Shown one piece after another: positions 46,539-55,385 of a DNA stretch of 64,000 nt. The stretch lies in NCBI GenBank assembly GCA_019240125.1, contig JAFAYW010000129.1, positions 51,751 through 115,750 on the forward strand, given 5' to 3'. Both the position numbers and the translations under genes were made by a program. Positions within the stretch are counted from its first letter, which is position 1, and each line of letters opens with the position of its first letter. Origin of the DNA: Alphaproteobacteria bacterium (GTDB lineage Bacteria > Pseudomonadota > Alphaproteobacteria > ATCC43930 > CGMCC-115725). The notes below the pieces were generated by a model that was not told the origin of the DNA, did no database searches, and saw only the letters and a program-made list of their open reading frames with translations.

Positions 46539-48694
46539 CCGCTTTATCAATCGCCGCACCGAACCACGGCTTCGACCTCAAGCAACTCACCGAGTTGCTT
46601 ATGCGGCATCGCTTGGCGCGACTGCAGACGCATGGCGCACCCGGCGAACTGGTCGACACTCTGGTTGAGGCATTTGAAGCGAGTACCGCGATTTTCGCCC
46701 TGCGCGGCGCGATCGAAGGCGAAGCAGGCGTCCATCCCCCCCTGATCGCGGCAGCGCTGCGCGAGGCATTGGGGTGCAGTTCGTGCCGCATTGTGTTCGG
46801 GACGCAACCGCAACCGGTCTCCGACATGGCCCTTCACATCGCGATCCAATCCAATACGGGGATGATCGGGATTCTGGAGATTATCGGCTTCGAGAATCCA
46901 ACCGCAGCAGCCCTGTCGTTGGCCGAGACCGCGGCGCATTTCATAGGTGCGGTGGCTTTGCATGGCGGTGTCGTGTGTCAGCGGGCCGACACTCCGCCGT
47001 TTCGGGTGACAGAATCGCCGTCGACGTCGGATATTTCCGGACGCGAACTGATCCTGACCAAGATACTTGCGGTGGCGACCGACGTCCTCGACGCCGATCG
47101 GGGCGCTATCTTTCTTTACGATGCACCGGCGGACGAGCTGGTTGCTCGTAACATTGAGGGGATTGGCAAACGGGAATTGCGGATCAATCCGCAATATGGG
47201 GTGGTCGGGGCGGCGTTCGGGCGCGGCGAGATCCTCAATGTGGCGGATGCCTATCGCGATGCCCGGTTTCACCCGGCCCTTGACGAGCGCATCGGGTACC
47301 GGACCCGCAACACGCTCTGCACCCCGATCTTCAGCGAGAGCGGACATCGGGTCGGCGTGGTGCAGATGCTCAACAAACGGCGGGGCAATTTCACGGCGGC
47401 CGATGAGCGTCGTCTCAAGGGGCTCGCCTCGCAAATGGGCGTGACGATCGACTATGCCTCGCTGTTCGAACAGACCTTGCAGCTGAAATCATATAACGAG
47501 CACATGCTGCGCAGCCTGAGTAACGGCGTGCTTACAATCGATCTGGCGCAGACGATCACTTTTATGAACCATGCGGCGGCTCATATCCTGGGCGTCGATG
47601 CCGAAACCGCGGTTGGCCGGGCGCTGGATGATGTTTTCGCCGGGCTGAATGGCTGGGTGGTTGCAGCAGTCGGTGAGGCCAACGCGTCGTCACGCGAACG
47701 GCAATTGCCCAACAGCGAGTTCTACATCGAGACAGAAGATTCGTGGGTATCGGCAAATGTCAGTCTGATCCCGCTGATCGACTCCAGCCGGCTGCCGCTC
47801 GGCACAATGATCGTGATGGAGGATCTCCAGCGCGAGAAGGAACTGCGCCGAACGATGTCGCGCTACCTGTCCAATGAGGTCATCGACCGGCTGATGCTGG
47901 ACCCCAGCGCCGGACTGGGCGGCAGTTCTCACGATGTCACCATCCTGTTTTCGGATATTCGAGGGTTCACCTCGATGACGGAAAGACTTGGGGCCAGCGA
48001 GACGGTCTCGATGCTGAACGAATATTTCTCGTTCATGGAGGATGTCGTCACCAATCGCAGCGGCCTCATCGACAAATATATCGGTGACGCGATCATGGCG
48101 CTGTTCGGATCGCCGTTTCCGACGGAAGGCGACGCGGATAATGCGGTGCAGGCAGCCATCGACATGCACAAGGCGTTGGAACTGCTGAATCACCGCCGTG
48201 CGGCGGAGGGCGCCGCCGCGATCCGCATCGGCGTCGGCATCGGGACTGGGACGGTTATCACCGGCAATATTGGCTCGCCCAAACGCATGGATTTCACTGT
48301 CATCGGCGATGCCGTCAATCTGGCCTCGCGTGTCGAATACGCGACGAAGGTCTATGGCGCCGGCATTCTGGTGTGCGGCACGACATGGTCGCGGCTGGCC
48401 AAGCCGCCCCGCGCACGGCGCCTGGATGTGGTGCGGCTTCGCGGCCAGACGCATATGACCGAATTATGGGAGATCATTGAACACCGGCATGACCTCACTG
48501 AGGCCGGGCTGGCCTATTATGCTGAAGGGCTCAACGCTTTCTCCAATGGTCAGTGGGGCGTCGCCCTTGACAAGTTCGAGCATGCCAAGCTGGAAAGCCT
48601 CGAGGATCGCGCGGCCATCGCCATGGCCCGGCGATGCCGTGCCTACCGCTGGGCGCCGCCGGAGGAATGGGACGGCGCAGTGAACCTGGAGTAG
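46535..48694 (+). CDS. Class III adenylate/guanylate cyclase with GAF and PAS domains
   Basis: The 719-residue soluble protein has a unique N-terminal region to about 165, a GAF domain at about 165-310 (DRGAIFLYDAPADELVA, GVVGAAFGRG), a PAS-like domain at about 325-440 (GVLTIDLAQTITFMNHAAA), and a class III cyclase domain at about 465-650 with metal aspartates in FSDIRGFTSM and DKYIGDAIMALFG and the transition-state block VIGDAVNLASRVE. The C-terminal 70 residues resemble a TPR-like tail. It makes cAMP (or cGMP). The GTG start overlaps the CheW stop by four bases, so it is the last gene of the chemosensory operon and its probable output. Confidence 0.92.
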   Translation: MTALSIAAPNHGFDLKQLTELLMRHRLARLQTHGAPGELVDTLVEAFEASTAIFALRGAIEGEAGVHPPLIAAALREALGCSSCRIVFGTQPQPVSDMALHIAIQSNTGMIGILEIIGFENPTAAALSLAETAAHFIGAVALHGGVVCQRADTPPFRVTESPSTSDISGRELILTKILAVATDVLDADRGAIFLYDAPADELVARNIEGIGKRELRINPQYGVVGAAFGRGEILNVADAYRDARFHPALDERIGYRTRNTLCTPIFSESGHRVGVVQMLNKRRGNFTAADERRLKGLASQMGVTIDYASLFEQTLQLKSYNEHMLRSLSNGVLTIDLAQTITFMNHAAAHILGVDAETAVGRALDDVFAGLNGWVVAAVGEANASSRERQLPNSEFYIETEDSWVSANVSLIPLIDSSRLPLGTMIVMEDLQREKELRRTMSRYLSNEVIDRLMLDPSAGLGGSSHDVTILFSDIRGFTSMTERLGASETVSMLNEYFSFMEDVVTNRSGLIDKYIGDAIMALFGSPFPTEGDADNAVQAAIDMHKALELLNHRRAAEGAAAIRIGVGIGTGTVITGNIGSPKRMDFTVIGDAVNLASRVEYATKVYGAGILVCGTTWSRLAKPPRARRLDVVRLRGQTHMTELWEIIEHRHDLTEAGLAYYAEGLNAFSNGQWGVALDKFEHAKLESLEDRAAIAMARRCRAYRWAPPEEWDGAVNLE

Positions 48695-48717
48695 CCCCGC
48701 CGCGTTGAGGGTGTGAC

Positions 48718-50019
48718 ATGCGGCCTCGGCGCGTTCTGTACCTGCTCGTTTTTCTCCTGGTCGCGGCCATCGGCGGTTTTGTCTGGTGGTCGCAATTTCC
48801 GCTGATCGACCGCATCGAGGTGCCCGATCCGGCCTCGTTCGAGCGTAATCTGGTCGATGCTGGCGCAAAGCTTGCGGCGATCGGCAACTGCCGCTCATGC
48901 CACACTGACCGCAACGGTCCCGAATTTGCCGGCGGCCGCGCGATCGCGACACCCTACGGCAAGATCTACAGCACCAATATCTCCCCGGCACCCGGGACGG
49001 GGCTTGGTCACTGGTCGGAGGCGGCCTTTGCGCGGGCTATGCGGCAAGGCATTGCGCGCAACGGCGCCCATCTCTACCCCGCATTTCCCTACGATCATTT
49101 CACGCGACTGACCGATAACGACCTGCGTGCGCTCTATGCCTTTCTGATGACGCGGCCGCCGGTCGAGAATTTTGTTCCAGCCAACGAACTTCCGTTTCCG
49201 CTCAATCAGCGCTGGGGTCTGGCGTTCTGGAATGCCCTGTTCCTGGATCGCCGGCCCGTGATGCCCGACCCATCGCAGAGCCCGGAATGGAACCGCGGCG
49301 CCTATCTGGTTGCCGGGCTTGGTCATTGCGGTGATTGCCATACCCCGCGCAATCTGCTCGGCGCCGAAGAACGCAGCCGTGCTTTGTCGGGCGGCGAGGC
49401 CGAAGGCTGGCCGGCGCCGTCGCTGGGCCCCGATTCCCCGGCGCCGGTGCCGTGGAACGCGGAGCATCTGTTTGCCTATCTGCGACACGGCTCGGACACC
49501 GAGCACGGTGCGCCGGCCGGCCCGATGCAGTCGGTGACCGATGCGATGTCGCATGCCGATGAGGTGGATGTGCGTGCGATCGCGACTTATGTCGCCAACC
49601 TGCAACCTGCAACCACAACGAACGACAAAGCCCCTCAGCGGCAGGCCACGGCAGCCAGTCAGAGCGCAGCACCGGGCCCGGGCGAGGAACTGGGAGCGAC
49701 AATCGTCGCTGGTGCATGCGCCGGATGCCATGCACCGGGTCAGCCGATGGTGGCGCCGCACGGTCTGAATCTGGCGCTCAGTTCGGCCCTCCATCAGAGC
49801 GATCCGCGCGACGCGATCCTGATCGTGCTTGGCGGCCTTCATCCGAGTGCGGAACATAGCGGCCCGATGATGCCGGCCTTCTCCGGCACATTGACTGACG
49901 CGCAGGTTGCCGCCGCGCTGCAATATCTGCGGCGGCACTCTGGACAGGGGCCGGCCTGGGCCGATCTCGAGGACCGAGTGCGCGATGTGCACCATGCGAT
50001 GACCGGGAGCGGGTCATGA
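48718..50019 (+). CDS. Triheme c-type cytochrome, molybdenum hydroxylase subunit
   Basis: The 433-residue protein has an N-terminal membrane anchor (VLYLLVFLLVAAIGGFVWW) and three haem c sites: NCRSCH near residue 61, HCGDCH near 202 and ACAGCH near 340. It belongs to the alcohol/aldehyde dehydrogenase cytochrome subunit family. It is followed with ATGA overlap by [2Fe-2S] and molybdopterin subunits, so it takes electrons from them to the respiratory chain on the periplasmic face. In related clusters the cytochrome gene usually comes last; here it comes first. Confidence 0.92.
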   Translation: MRPRRVLYLLVFLLVAAIGGFVWWSQFPLIDRIEVPDPASFERNLVDAGAKLAAIGNCRSCHTDRNGPEFAGGRAIATPYGKIYSTNISPAPGTGLGHWSEAAFARAMRQGIARNGAHLYPAFPYDHFTRLTDNDLRALYAFLMTRPPVENFVPANELPFPLNQRWGLAFWNALFLDRRPVMPDPSQSPEWNRGAYLVAGLGHCGDCHTPRNLLGAEERSRALSGGEAEGWPAPSLGPDSPAPVPWNAEHLFAYLRHGSDTEHGAPAGPMQSVTDAMSHADEVDVRAIATYVANLQPATTTNDKAPQRQATAASQSAAPGPGEELGATIVAGACAGCHAPGQPMVAPHGLNLALSSALHQSDPRDAILIVLGGLHPSAEHSGPMMPAFSGTLTDAQVAAALQYLRRHSGQGPAWADLEDRVRDVHHAMTGSGS

Positions 50020-50510
50020 TCACGTTGACAGTCAACGGCACGGCCCATCAGCTCGACATCGACCCGGCGACCCCCCTGCTCTACGCGCTGCGCGGCGAAT
50101 TGGGCCTGAACGGCGCCAAATTCGGGTGCGGGCTGGGCCAGTGCGGAGCGTGCACCGTGGTGGTCGATGGCGAGGCGACCTATTCGTGCCTGCTGCCGGT
50201 GATAGCCGTCCAAGGGCGACAGGTGCTGACGATCGAGGGGCTCGGCGGCATCGATAAGCCCAGCCCGCTGCAACAGGCCTTTATCGACGAGCAGGCGGCG
50301 CAGTGCGGCTACTGCATCGCTGGCATGATCATGCGAGCGCATGCGCTGATCCAGAAGACCTCGGCGCCGACCGAAGCACAGATTCGTGAGGGCATGGAAC
50401 CCAACCTATGCCGGTGCGGCACCCACATGCGCATCGTTCGGGCGATACGGCGCGTGACTGCGGAGGCCCGCGAGGCGGCACTCGTTTCATTTCGCGAGAC
50501 GCGGCGATGA
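50016..50510 (+). CDS. (2Fe-2S)-binding subunit of molybdenum hydroxylase
   Basis: The 164-residue protein has the two [2Fe-2S] clusters of the xanthine oxidase family small subunit: a plant-type cluster in GCGLGQCGACTVV with the fourth Cys in ATYSCLLP, and the second in AQCGYCIAGM and NLCRCGTHMRI. It passes electrons from the molybdenum centre to the cytochrome. Start ATG overlaps the cytochrome stop and the stop overlaps the next start, both by four bases. Family resemblance is to isoquinoline 1-oxidoreductase alpha (IorA) and related aldehyde dehydrogenases. Confidence 0.94.
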   Translation: MITLTVNGTAHQLDIDPATPLLYALRGELGLNGAKFGCGLGQCGACTVVVDGEATYSCLLPVIAVQGRQVLTIEGLGGIDKPSPLQQAFIDEQAAQCGYCIAGMIMRAHALIQKTSAPTEAQIREGMEPNLCRCGTHMRIVRAIRRVTAEAREAALVSFRETRR

Positions 50511-52738
50511 GCATCACGCCCCCTCGCCCGTCGCGCCGTGCGTTTCTTAGCGGTGGTGGCGCCCTGATCGTCAGCTTTGCAAGTATCAACCCACTGGTGG
50601 CGCAGGGAACGACGGCATTGCCTGGCGCGGCACCGCTGCCCGGCAGCCTCGCCAAGACGTCGATGCTCGACTCGTGGATCCGCATCGATGCCGAAGGGGC
50701 GATCACGGTATTCACCGGCAAAGCCGAACTGGGCCAGGGGATCAAGACGGCGCTGCTGCAACTCGCAGCCGAGGAACTGGTCGTTGCGCCCAAGGCGTTG
50801 CGCCTGGTCACCGCCGATACCGCCCTGACACCGGACGAAGGCTACACGGCCGGCAGTCATTCAATGCAGGATAGCGGCACCGCGATCCGCAATGCCGCGG
50901 CGCAGGTGCGCGATCTTCTGATAGGTCTGGCAGCGGCGCAGTGGCAGGTGCCGACTGCCGGGCTGTTCGTCGAGGGCGGAGCGGTGATCGCGGCAGACGG
51001 CCGCTCGATCTCGTATGGCAAGCTGGTCGCGGATCAAAATCTCCACATCCAGGCCCAGCCGCAGCCGGTTCTGGTGCCGGTCGCCAAACAGCGGCTGATC
51101 GGCCTGTCTCTGCCGCGCATCGATATTCCGGCCAAGGTGACAGGCGGTGCCGCGTATGTGCAGGACATGCGCCTACCCGACATGGCGCACGGCCGTGTCC
51201 TGCTGCCGCCGTCTTACGGCGCGGTGTTGCGCTCGGTCGATATTAGCGGGGTCGAGCACCTGCCCGGGCTGCTCAAGGTCGTGCATGACGCCAATTATCT
51301 GGCGGTGATTGCCGAGCGCGAGTACCAGGCGGTCACCGCCATGCAAGCCCTCGCCGCGGCGGCGGTGTGGCACGAGAACGCCGACCTACCCGAGCCCCGC
51401 AATCTTTTCGAGACGCTGGCGCATTTGCCGGGTGAGACCGTGCCGGTGCTTAACGGCAGCGGGAAAATGCCGGAAGGGGCACAGATCATCGAAGCCGCTT
51501 ATAGCCGGGCCTATCAGATGCATGGCTCCATCGGCCCCTCCTGCGCCGTAGCACAGCTCACGGACGGCGGGCTCAGCGTGTGGACACATACTCAAGGTGT
51601 GTTTCCGCTGCGTGCCGCGCTGGCACAGCTGACAGGTTTACCTCTCGACAAGGTTCGCTGCACCCACGTCGAAGGCTCGGGCTGCTACGGCCACAACGGT
51701 GCCGATGATGTCGCCGCTGATGCCGCCATCATGGCCTTCGCGCTGCCGGGTCGCCCGGTACGCGTGCAGTGGATGCGCGAACAGGAACACACCTGGGAGC
51801 CTTATGGCTCGGCAATGCTGACGCATGCCCGCGCCGCACTGAGCCCGGATCACAAGATCCTCGCCTGGGATTATTCGGTCGGAAGCTGCACACATTCGAC
51901 GCGGCCGGGAGGCGCTGGCAATCTGGTGGCTGCCTGGCTACGCAGCAACCCGATCGCACAACCCGCTCCAAAGCCGTTGCCGCTGCCGGAAGGCGGCGGC
52001 CACCGCAACGCGGCACCGCTCTACAGCATTATGGACGCCCGCGTCGTCTATGACTTCATTCCGGATATGCCGTTGCGGGTCTCGGCGATGCGGGGCCTGG
52101 GCGCCTACATGAACATTTTCTCGATCGAGAGCTTCATGGATGAGCTGGCGCACGCAGCGGGCGCCGATCCCGTCGATTTCCGCGTGGACCATCTCGGCGA
52201 CATCAGAGCAACCGATGTGATCGCCCGCGCCGCCGAGCGGTTCGGCTGGGCGGGCTATTTCCGAACGCCGGGCCGCGGGCGCGGCTTTGGGTTTGCGCGG
52301 TACAAGAACCTCGCGGCGTATCTGGCGGTCGCGGTCGAGGTCGAGGTCGATCGCGAGACCGGCCGCACGCGGCTGCGGCGTGCGGTTGCCGCCGTTGATA
52401 GCGGGGAAGTGGTCAATCCCGACGGCATCCGCAATCAGATCGAGGGCGGTATCCTGCAATCCGCGAGCTGGACGCTTTACGAAGGCGTACAGTTCGACCG
52501 CACCCGCATTACAAGCCGTGACTGGAGCAGCTATCCGATCATGCGGTTTTCGGCGGTACCTGACACGGTTGACGTGCATGTCATCAATCGCCCAGGCACT
52601 CCTTTTCTCGGCACCGGCGAAGCCGCTCAGGGACCGACCAGCGCGGCCATCGCCAACGCGATTTTCGATGCGGTCGGCATACGTCTGCGCGACATCCCGC
52701 TGACCGCGGCACGGGTCAAGGCGGCGATCGGAGTCTAG
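50507..52738 (+). CDS. Molybdopterin-binding subunit of xanthine dehydrogenase family enzyme (IorB-like)
   Basis: The 743-residue protein has a Tat signal (SRRAFLSGGGALIVSFAS), so it is exported folded with cofactor. Family features are FTGKAELGQGIKTALLQL near residue 68, SIGPSCAVAQLTDGG near 345, GCYGHNGADDVAAD near 390, RVSAMRGLGAYMN near 525 and FLGTGEAAQGPTSAAIANAI near 705 (with the Glu expected at the active site). This is the IorB/aldehyde dehydrogenase type with the molybdopterin-cytosine cofactor. Substrate unknown: N-heterocycle or aldehyde. Start ATG of MSITPPRP; longer frames are inside the previous gene. Confidence 0.93.
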   Translation: MSITPPRPSRRAFLSGGGALIVSFASINPLVAQGTTALPGAAPLPGSLAKTSMLDSWIRIDAEGAITVFTGKAELGQGIKTALLQLAAEELVVAPKALRLVTADTALTPDEGYTAGSHSMQDSGTAIRNAAAQVRDLLIGLAAAQWQVPTAGLFVEGGAVIAADGRSISYGKLVADQNLHIQAQPQPVLVPVAKQRLIGLSLPRIDIPAKVTGGAAYVQDMRLPDMAHGRVLLPPSYGAVLRSVDISGVEHLPGLLKVVHDANYLAVIAEREYQAVTAMQALAAAAVWHENADLPEPRNLFETLAHLPGETVPVLNGSGKMPEGAQIIEAAYSRAYQMHGSIGPSCAVAQLTDGGLSVWTHTQGVFPLRAALAQLTGLPLDKVRCTHVEGSGCYGHNGADDVAADAAIMAFALPGRPVRVQWMREQEHTWEPYGSAMLTHARAALSPDHKILAWDYSVGSCTHSTRPGGAGNLVAAWLRSNPIAQPAPKPLPLPEGGGHRNAAPLYSIMDARVVYDFIPDMPLRVSAMRGLGAYMNIFSIESFMDELAHAAGADPVDFRVDHLGDIRATDVIARAAERFGWAGYFRTPGRGRGFGFARYKNLAAYLAVAVEVEVDRETGRTRLRRAVAAVDSGEVVNPDGIRNQIEGGILQSASWTLYEGVQFDRTRITSRDWSSYPIMRFSAVPDTVDVHVINRPGTPFLGTGEAAQGPTSAAIANAIFDAVGIRLRDIPLTAARVKAAIGV

Positions 52739-53661
52739 GTCGTGACGCGGCGGAGCCAGGCACAGCATTCCGCCATCGCGTCGGCGGCCCGATCGACGAT
52801 GCCGACCCAAAACAGGAAGCCATGGTTCATACCGGGCCAGCGCGACATGTCAGTCGGCACGCCGGCCTGACGCAGTCGCTCGGCGTATAACTCGCCCTCG
52901 TCGCGCAACGGATCGTACTCGGCGGTTTGCACCAGAGCCGGCGGCAGGCCGCGCAGATCTGCCGCTCGCAGCGGCGACGCCAAAGGGTTGGCGGCATCAC
53001 TCGCGCCGGCGAGGTAATGCCCCCAGAACCATTCCATCGTCGCGCGTGTCAGACCATAACCGTTGCCATTCTCGGCATAGGATGGGGTGCCGGGCGTGTG
53101 GTAGTCGGTCACCGGATAGATCAGCAGCTGGCCGCATAAGCGCGGGCCGCCCTCGTCGCGCAGCCGAAGCGCCGCGGCCGCCGCGAGATTCCCGCCGGCG
53201 CTGTCGCCGGCCACCACGGTTCGGGACGCATCAGCGCCCAATTCGGCGGCGTGTGCGATCGCCCAGAGTGTCGCTGCGACGCAATCATCGAGGCCCGCCG
53301 GAAATTTGTGCTCCGGGGCGAGCCGGTAATCGACCGACACCACGACGCACTCGGCGCCACCACACAGATTGCGGCACATGCCATCATGTGTATTGAGGCT
53401 GCACAGCACAAAACCGCTGCCATGATAGAACACGACCAACGGAGAGGGCCCTGCCGATTGCGGCGTGTAGATGCGCAGGCGCAATTTGCCGCCGGGACCC
53501 TCGATAGCGTGCTCGCGGACGGAACCGATCGCGGCGGCAGGCGCCATCAAGGGGACACGCGCTTCATAGAGCCGGCGCGCCTCCGCGACCGGCAATGTAT
53601 GCGTTGCCGGCACGCCGGTTCCCTTATCGAGCAATGCCTGGATCTGCGGGTCGACCGGCAT
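52735..53661 (-). CDS. Alpha/beta hydrolase, hormone-sensitive lipase type
   Basis: The 308-residue protein has the HGSGF oxyanion motif in LVVFYHGSGFVLC near residue 80, the nucleophile elbow TVVAGDSAGGNLAAA near 150, Asp in EYDPLRDEGELYA near 245 and His in GMNHGFLFW near 275. These are the marks of the HSL/family IV esterases that act on short acyl esters. Its 3' end overlaps the molybdopterin gene by four bases on the opposite strand. Start ATG follows GGAG. Confidence 0.93.
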   Translation of the reverse strand: MPVDPQIQALLDKGTGVPATHTLPVAEARRLYEARVPLMAPAAAIGSVREHAIEGPGGKLRLRIYTPQSAGPSPLVVFYHGSGFVLCSLNTHDGMCRNLCGGAECVVVSVDYRLAPEHKFPAGLDDCVAATLWAIAHAAELGADASRTVVAGDSAGGNLAAAAALRLRDEGGPRLCGQLLIYPVTDYHTPGTPSYAENGNGYGLTRATMEWFWGHYLAGASDAANPLASPLRAADLRGLPPALVQTAEYDPLRDEGELYAERLRQAGVPTDMSRWPGMNHGFLFWVGIVDRAADAMAECCAWLRRVTT

Positions 53662-53734
53662 CTTCGTTTCTCCGGTAGGAACGAGGGGTTATGATCACAA
53701 CACCGCTTTCGCCAGGCGCCAAGAGGTGATGCCC

Positions 53735-54127
53735 ATGCCAAAAATCGAGTCATACGCTGCCAAGGGCGTTTACGACCCGCCGATCTATTCGCAGGGCGTG
53801 AAGGTAACGGGCGGCGAGACGATGCTGTTTATCGCCGGCCAGGTTGCCTACACCGCCGAGGGCGGCGCCGCGCATCCCGGGGATTTCAAAGCCCAGGCCC
53901 GCGCCGCCTTGCAGGCGTTGAAAGCGCAAGTCGAGGCCGGCGGCGGCACGATGGCCAATATCGTCAAGGTCAACACATACATGACCGACATGCGCTATCG
54001 CGCCGATTACGGTCCGATCCGCGAAGAATTCTTCGGCAGGAAAATGCCGGCGCACACGCTAGTGGCCGTGACCGCGCTGGCGTTGCCGGAACTGCTGATC
54101 GAGGTCGAGGCGATTGCGGTGCTGTAG
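53735..54127 (+). CDS. RidA family protein
   Basis: The 130-residue protein matches the YjgF/YER057c/UK114 family: GMLFIAGQVA-like MLFIAGQVAYTAEG near 32, QARAALQALKAQVEAGGG near 55, NIVKVNTYMTDM near 77 and a C-terminal LVAVTALALPELLIEVEAIAVL. The family's substrate Arg (usually near residue 105 as RxxV) is not obvious here, since THTLVAVTA-like sequence takes its place, so deaminase activity on enamines is unsure. I start at the third possible codon because AAGAGG lies eight bases upstream. Confidence 0.87.
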   Translation: MPKIESYAAKGVYDPPIYSQGVKVTGGETMLFIAGQVAYTAEGGAAHPGDFKAQARAALQALKAQVEAGGGTMANIVKVNTYMTDMRYRADYGPIREEFFGRKMPAHTLVAVTALALPELLIEVEAIAVL

Positions 54128-54148
54128 CTTGGGATCGGAGAGCGCGAC

Positions 54149-54397
54149 GTGGTTGGCAGGTGGAAGATAGAGGATTTCAAGCTCGGGCCGGATGGCGGTG
54201 TCGGAGAGTTGTTCGAAAGCCGATCCATCGCTCTCGAAAACCCGGATGGCTTGGAGCGGCTGCAGGAAAACCTGCGACAGCGAATGGCAGGTATCGTCCG
54301 TCTCGGACTGTCCATCGATGCGGTCCGTTTGGTTGATCCGGAGGGCAAGGAGGTCTACCGCTGGACCAAATGGGATCATCAGAACGCCCAGCTCTAG
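54149..54397 (+). CDS. Small hypothetical protein
   Basis: The 82-residue protein (WKIEDFKLGPDGGVGELFES near the start, DPEGKEVYRWTKWDHQN at the end) reads like a compact alpha/beta domain. I do not recognise a family. The GTG start is preceded by GGAG at about eight bases. It lies 21 bases after the RidA gene, so the two may be transcribed together. Confidence 0.6.
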   Translation: MVGRWKIEDFKLGPDGGVGELFESRSIALENPDGLERLQENLRQRMAGIVRLGLSIDAVRLVDPEGKEVYRWTKWDHQNAQL

Positions 54398-54553
54398 GTA
54401 TCCGTCGCCTTGCCGCGCGCGGGCCGTGCCAGCAGGGATTGCGTTAGGCCGAGTGCACCGCTATATACCGCCGCTTCAATGGATGGCGGGCCGCGCCGTT
54501 TGGCGCCGTACGGGCATGCCTGGCCGTCCGCAACTCGTGACCAAGGATGGAAA

Positions 54554-54757
54554 ATGCCCAAGCTTAAGACGAAGAGCGGCGCGAAGAAGCGGTTCAGCCG
54601 CACCGCGACCGGCAAGATCAAGATGAACGTCGCCCATAAGCGGCATCGGCTGATCAGCAAGCCCAAGCAGATGAAGCGCAAGGCCCGCGGCACGGTTACG
54701 CTGCAGCCCGGCGATCGGTCGCTGGTGCTGACCTATATGCCGTACCTGCGAGGCTAG
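54554..54757 (+). CDS. rpmI: 50S ribosomal protein L35
   Basis: The 67-residue basic protein begins [20 protein letters not shown] and contains [19 protein letters not shown], which identify L35 in the large ribosomal subunit. It is followed four bases later by rplT, the normal order. infC, the usual upstream partner in other bacteria, is absent; the 156 bases upstream contain no gene I can support. Confidence 0.98.
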   Translation: MPKLKTKSGAKKRFSRTATGKIKMNVAHKRHRLISKPKQMKRKARGTVTLQPGDRSLVLTYMPYLRG

Positions 54758-54760
54758 AGC

Positions 54761-55138
54761 ATGGCGCGCGTCAAGCGGGGCGTAACCACTCACGCCCGTC
54801 ACAAGAAGGTCCTCGACCTTGCCAAGGGCTATCGTGGTCGTGGCAGCAAGGCGTATCGCATCGCGCTCGAAAAGGTCGAAAAGGGCCTGCGCTATGCCTA
54901 TCGCGATCGGCGCAACAAGAAGCGCGATTTCCGCGGCTTGTGGATCCAGCGTATCAATGCCGGCGCCCGCGAACATGGGCTGACCTATTCGCAATTCATG
55001 CATGGTATCAAGCTCGGCGGCATCGATATTGACCGCAAGGTATTGTCAGACTTGGCGATCCACGAGCCCGATGCGTTCGCTGCGCTGGCGACAAGCGCGA
55101 AGGCGGCAATCGACCAAGCGCAGCCCGCCGCGGCATAG
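54761..55138 (+). CDS. rplT: 50S ribosomal protein L20
   Basis: The 125-residue protein begins [21 protein letters not shown] and contains [23 protein letters not shown] and [10 protein letters not shown], the L20 pattern. L20 is required for early 50S assembly and represses its own operon in E. coli. It follows rpmI after three bases and is separated from pheS by a palindromic element and a terminator. Confidence 0.98.
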   Translation: MARVKRGVTTHARHKKVLDLAKGYRGRGSKAYRIALEKVEKGLRYAYRDRRNKKRDFRGLWIQRINAGAREHGLTYSQFMHGIKLGGIDIDRKVLSDLAIHEPDAFAALATSAKAAIDQAQPAAA

Positions 55139-55151
55139 GCTGTGCTCAGTC

Positions 55152-55284
55152 TGCCCCTCACCCCGGCCCTCTCCCCGCTTGCGGGGAGAGGTATAATGGT
55201 TGTTAGGACGGCCTCAAACACCCCTCGCCCCGCGTGCGGGGAGAGTGAGGGGCCCACGGCGAAGCCGTGGGAGGGTGAGGGGCA
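55152..55284. repeat. Palindromic intergenic repeat element with terminal inverted repeats
   Basis: The element of 133 bases is bounded by a perfect 12-base inverted repeat, TGCCCCTCACCC (55152-55163) and GGGTGAGGGGCA (55273-55284). Inside are three hairpins: 55168-55191 (11-pair stem around cctctccccgc), 55224-55245 (similar stem, one mismatch) and 55253-55271 (cccacggc/gccgtggg). It has no coding content. This kind of CCCCTCACCC/CTCTCCCCGC palindrome is familiar as a dispersed non-coding repeat in alphaproteobacterial genomes; dispersal here cannot be tested because only one copy is in the window. Confidence 0.75.
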
Positions 55285-55343
55285 ATGCGTCCGATTTACG
55301 GGGCGTCAGTCCGGCTGAGGCCCCCGACAGAAGCAGTTTGACC

Positions 55344-55376
55344 AAAGGGGCCGCTGATCACGGCCCCTTTCGTTTT
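55344..55376 (+). terminator. Rho-independent terminator before pheS
   Basis: The 10-base stem aaaggggccg / cggcccctttt-side with a 7-base loop (ctgatca) is followed by cgtttt. It stands between rplT and pheS, nine bases before the pheS start codon, so it ends the ribosomal transcript or acts as an attenuator for pheST. No Phe-rich leader peptide is visible in front. Confidence 0.85.
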
Positions 55377-55385
55377 GAGGACGAT

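Noticed and set aside
55285..55341. 18-codon frame before the pheS terminator as a possible leader peptide
   Set aside because: Contains no phenylalanine codons, so it does not fit attenuation control of pheST.
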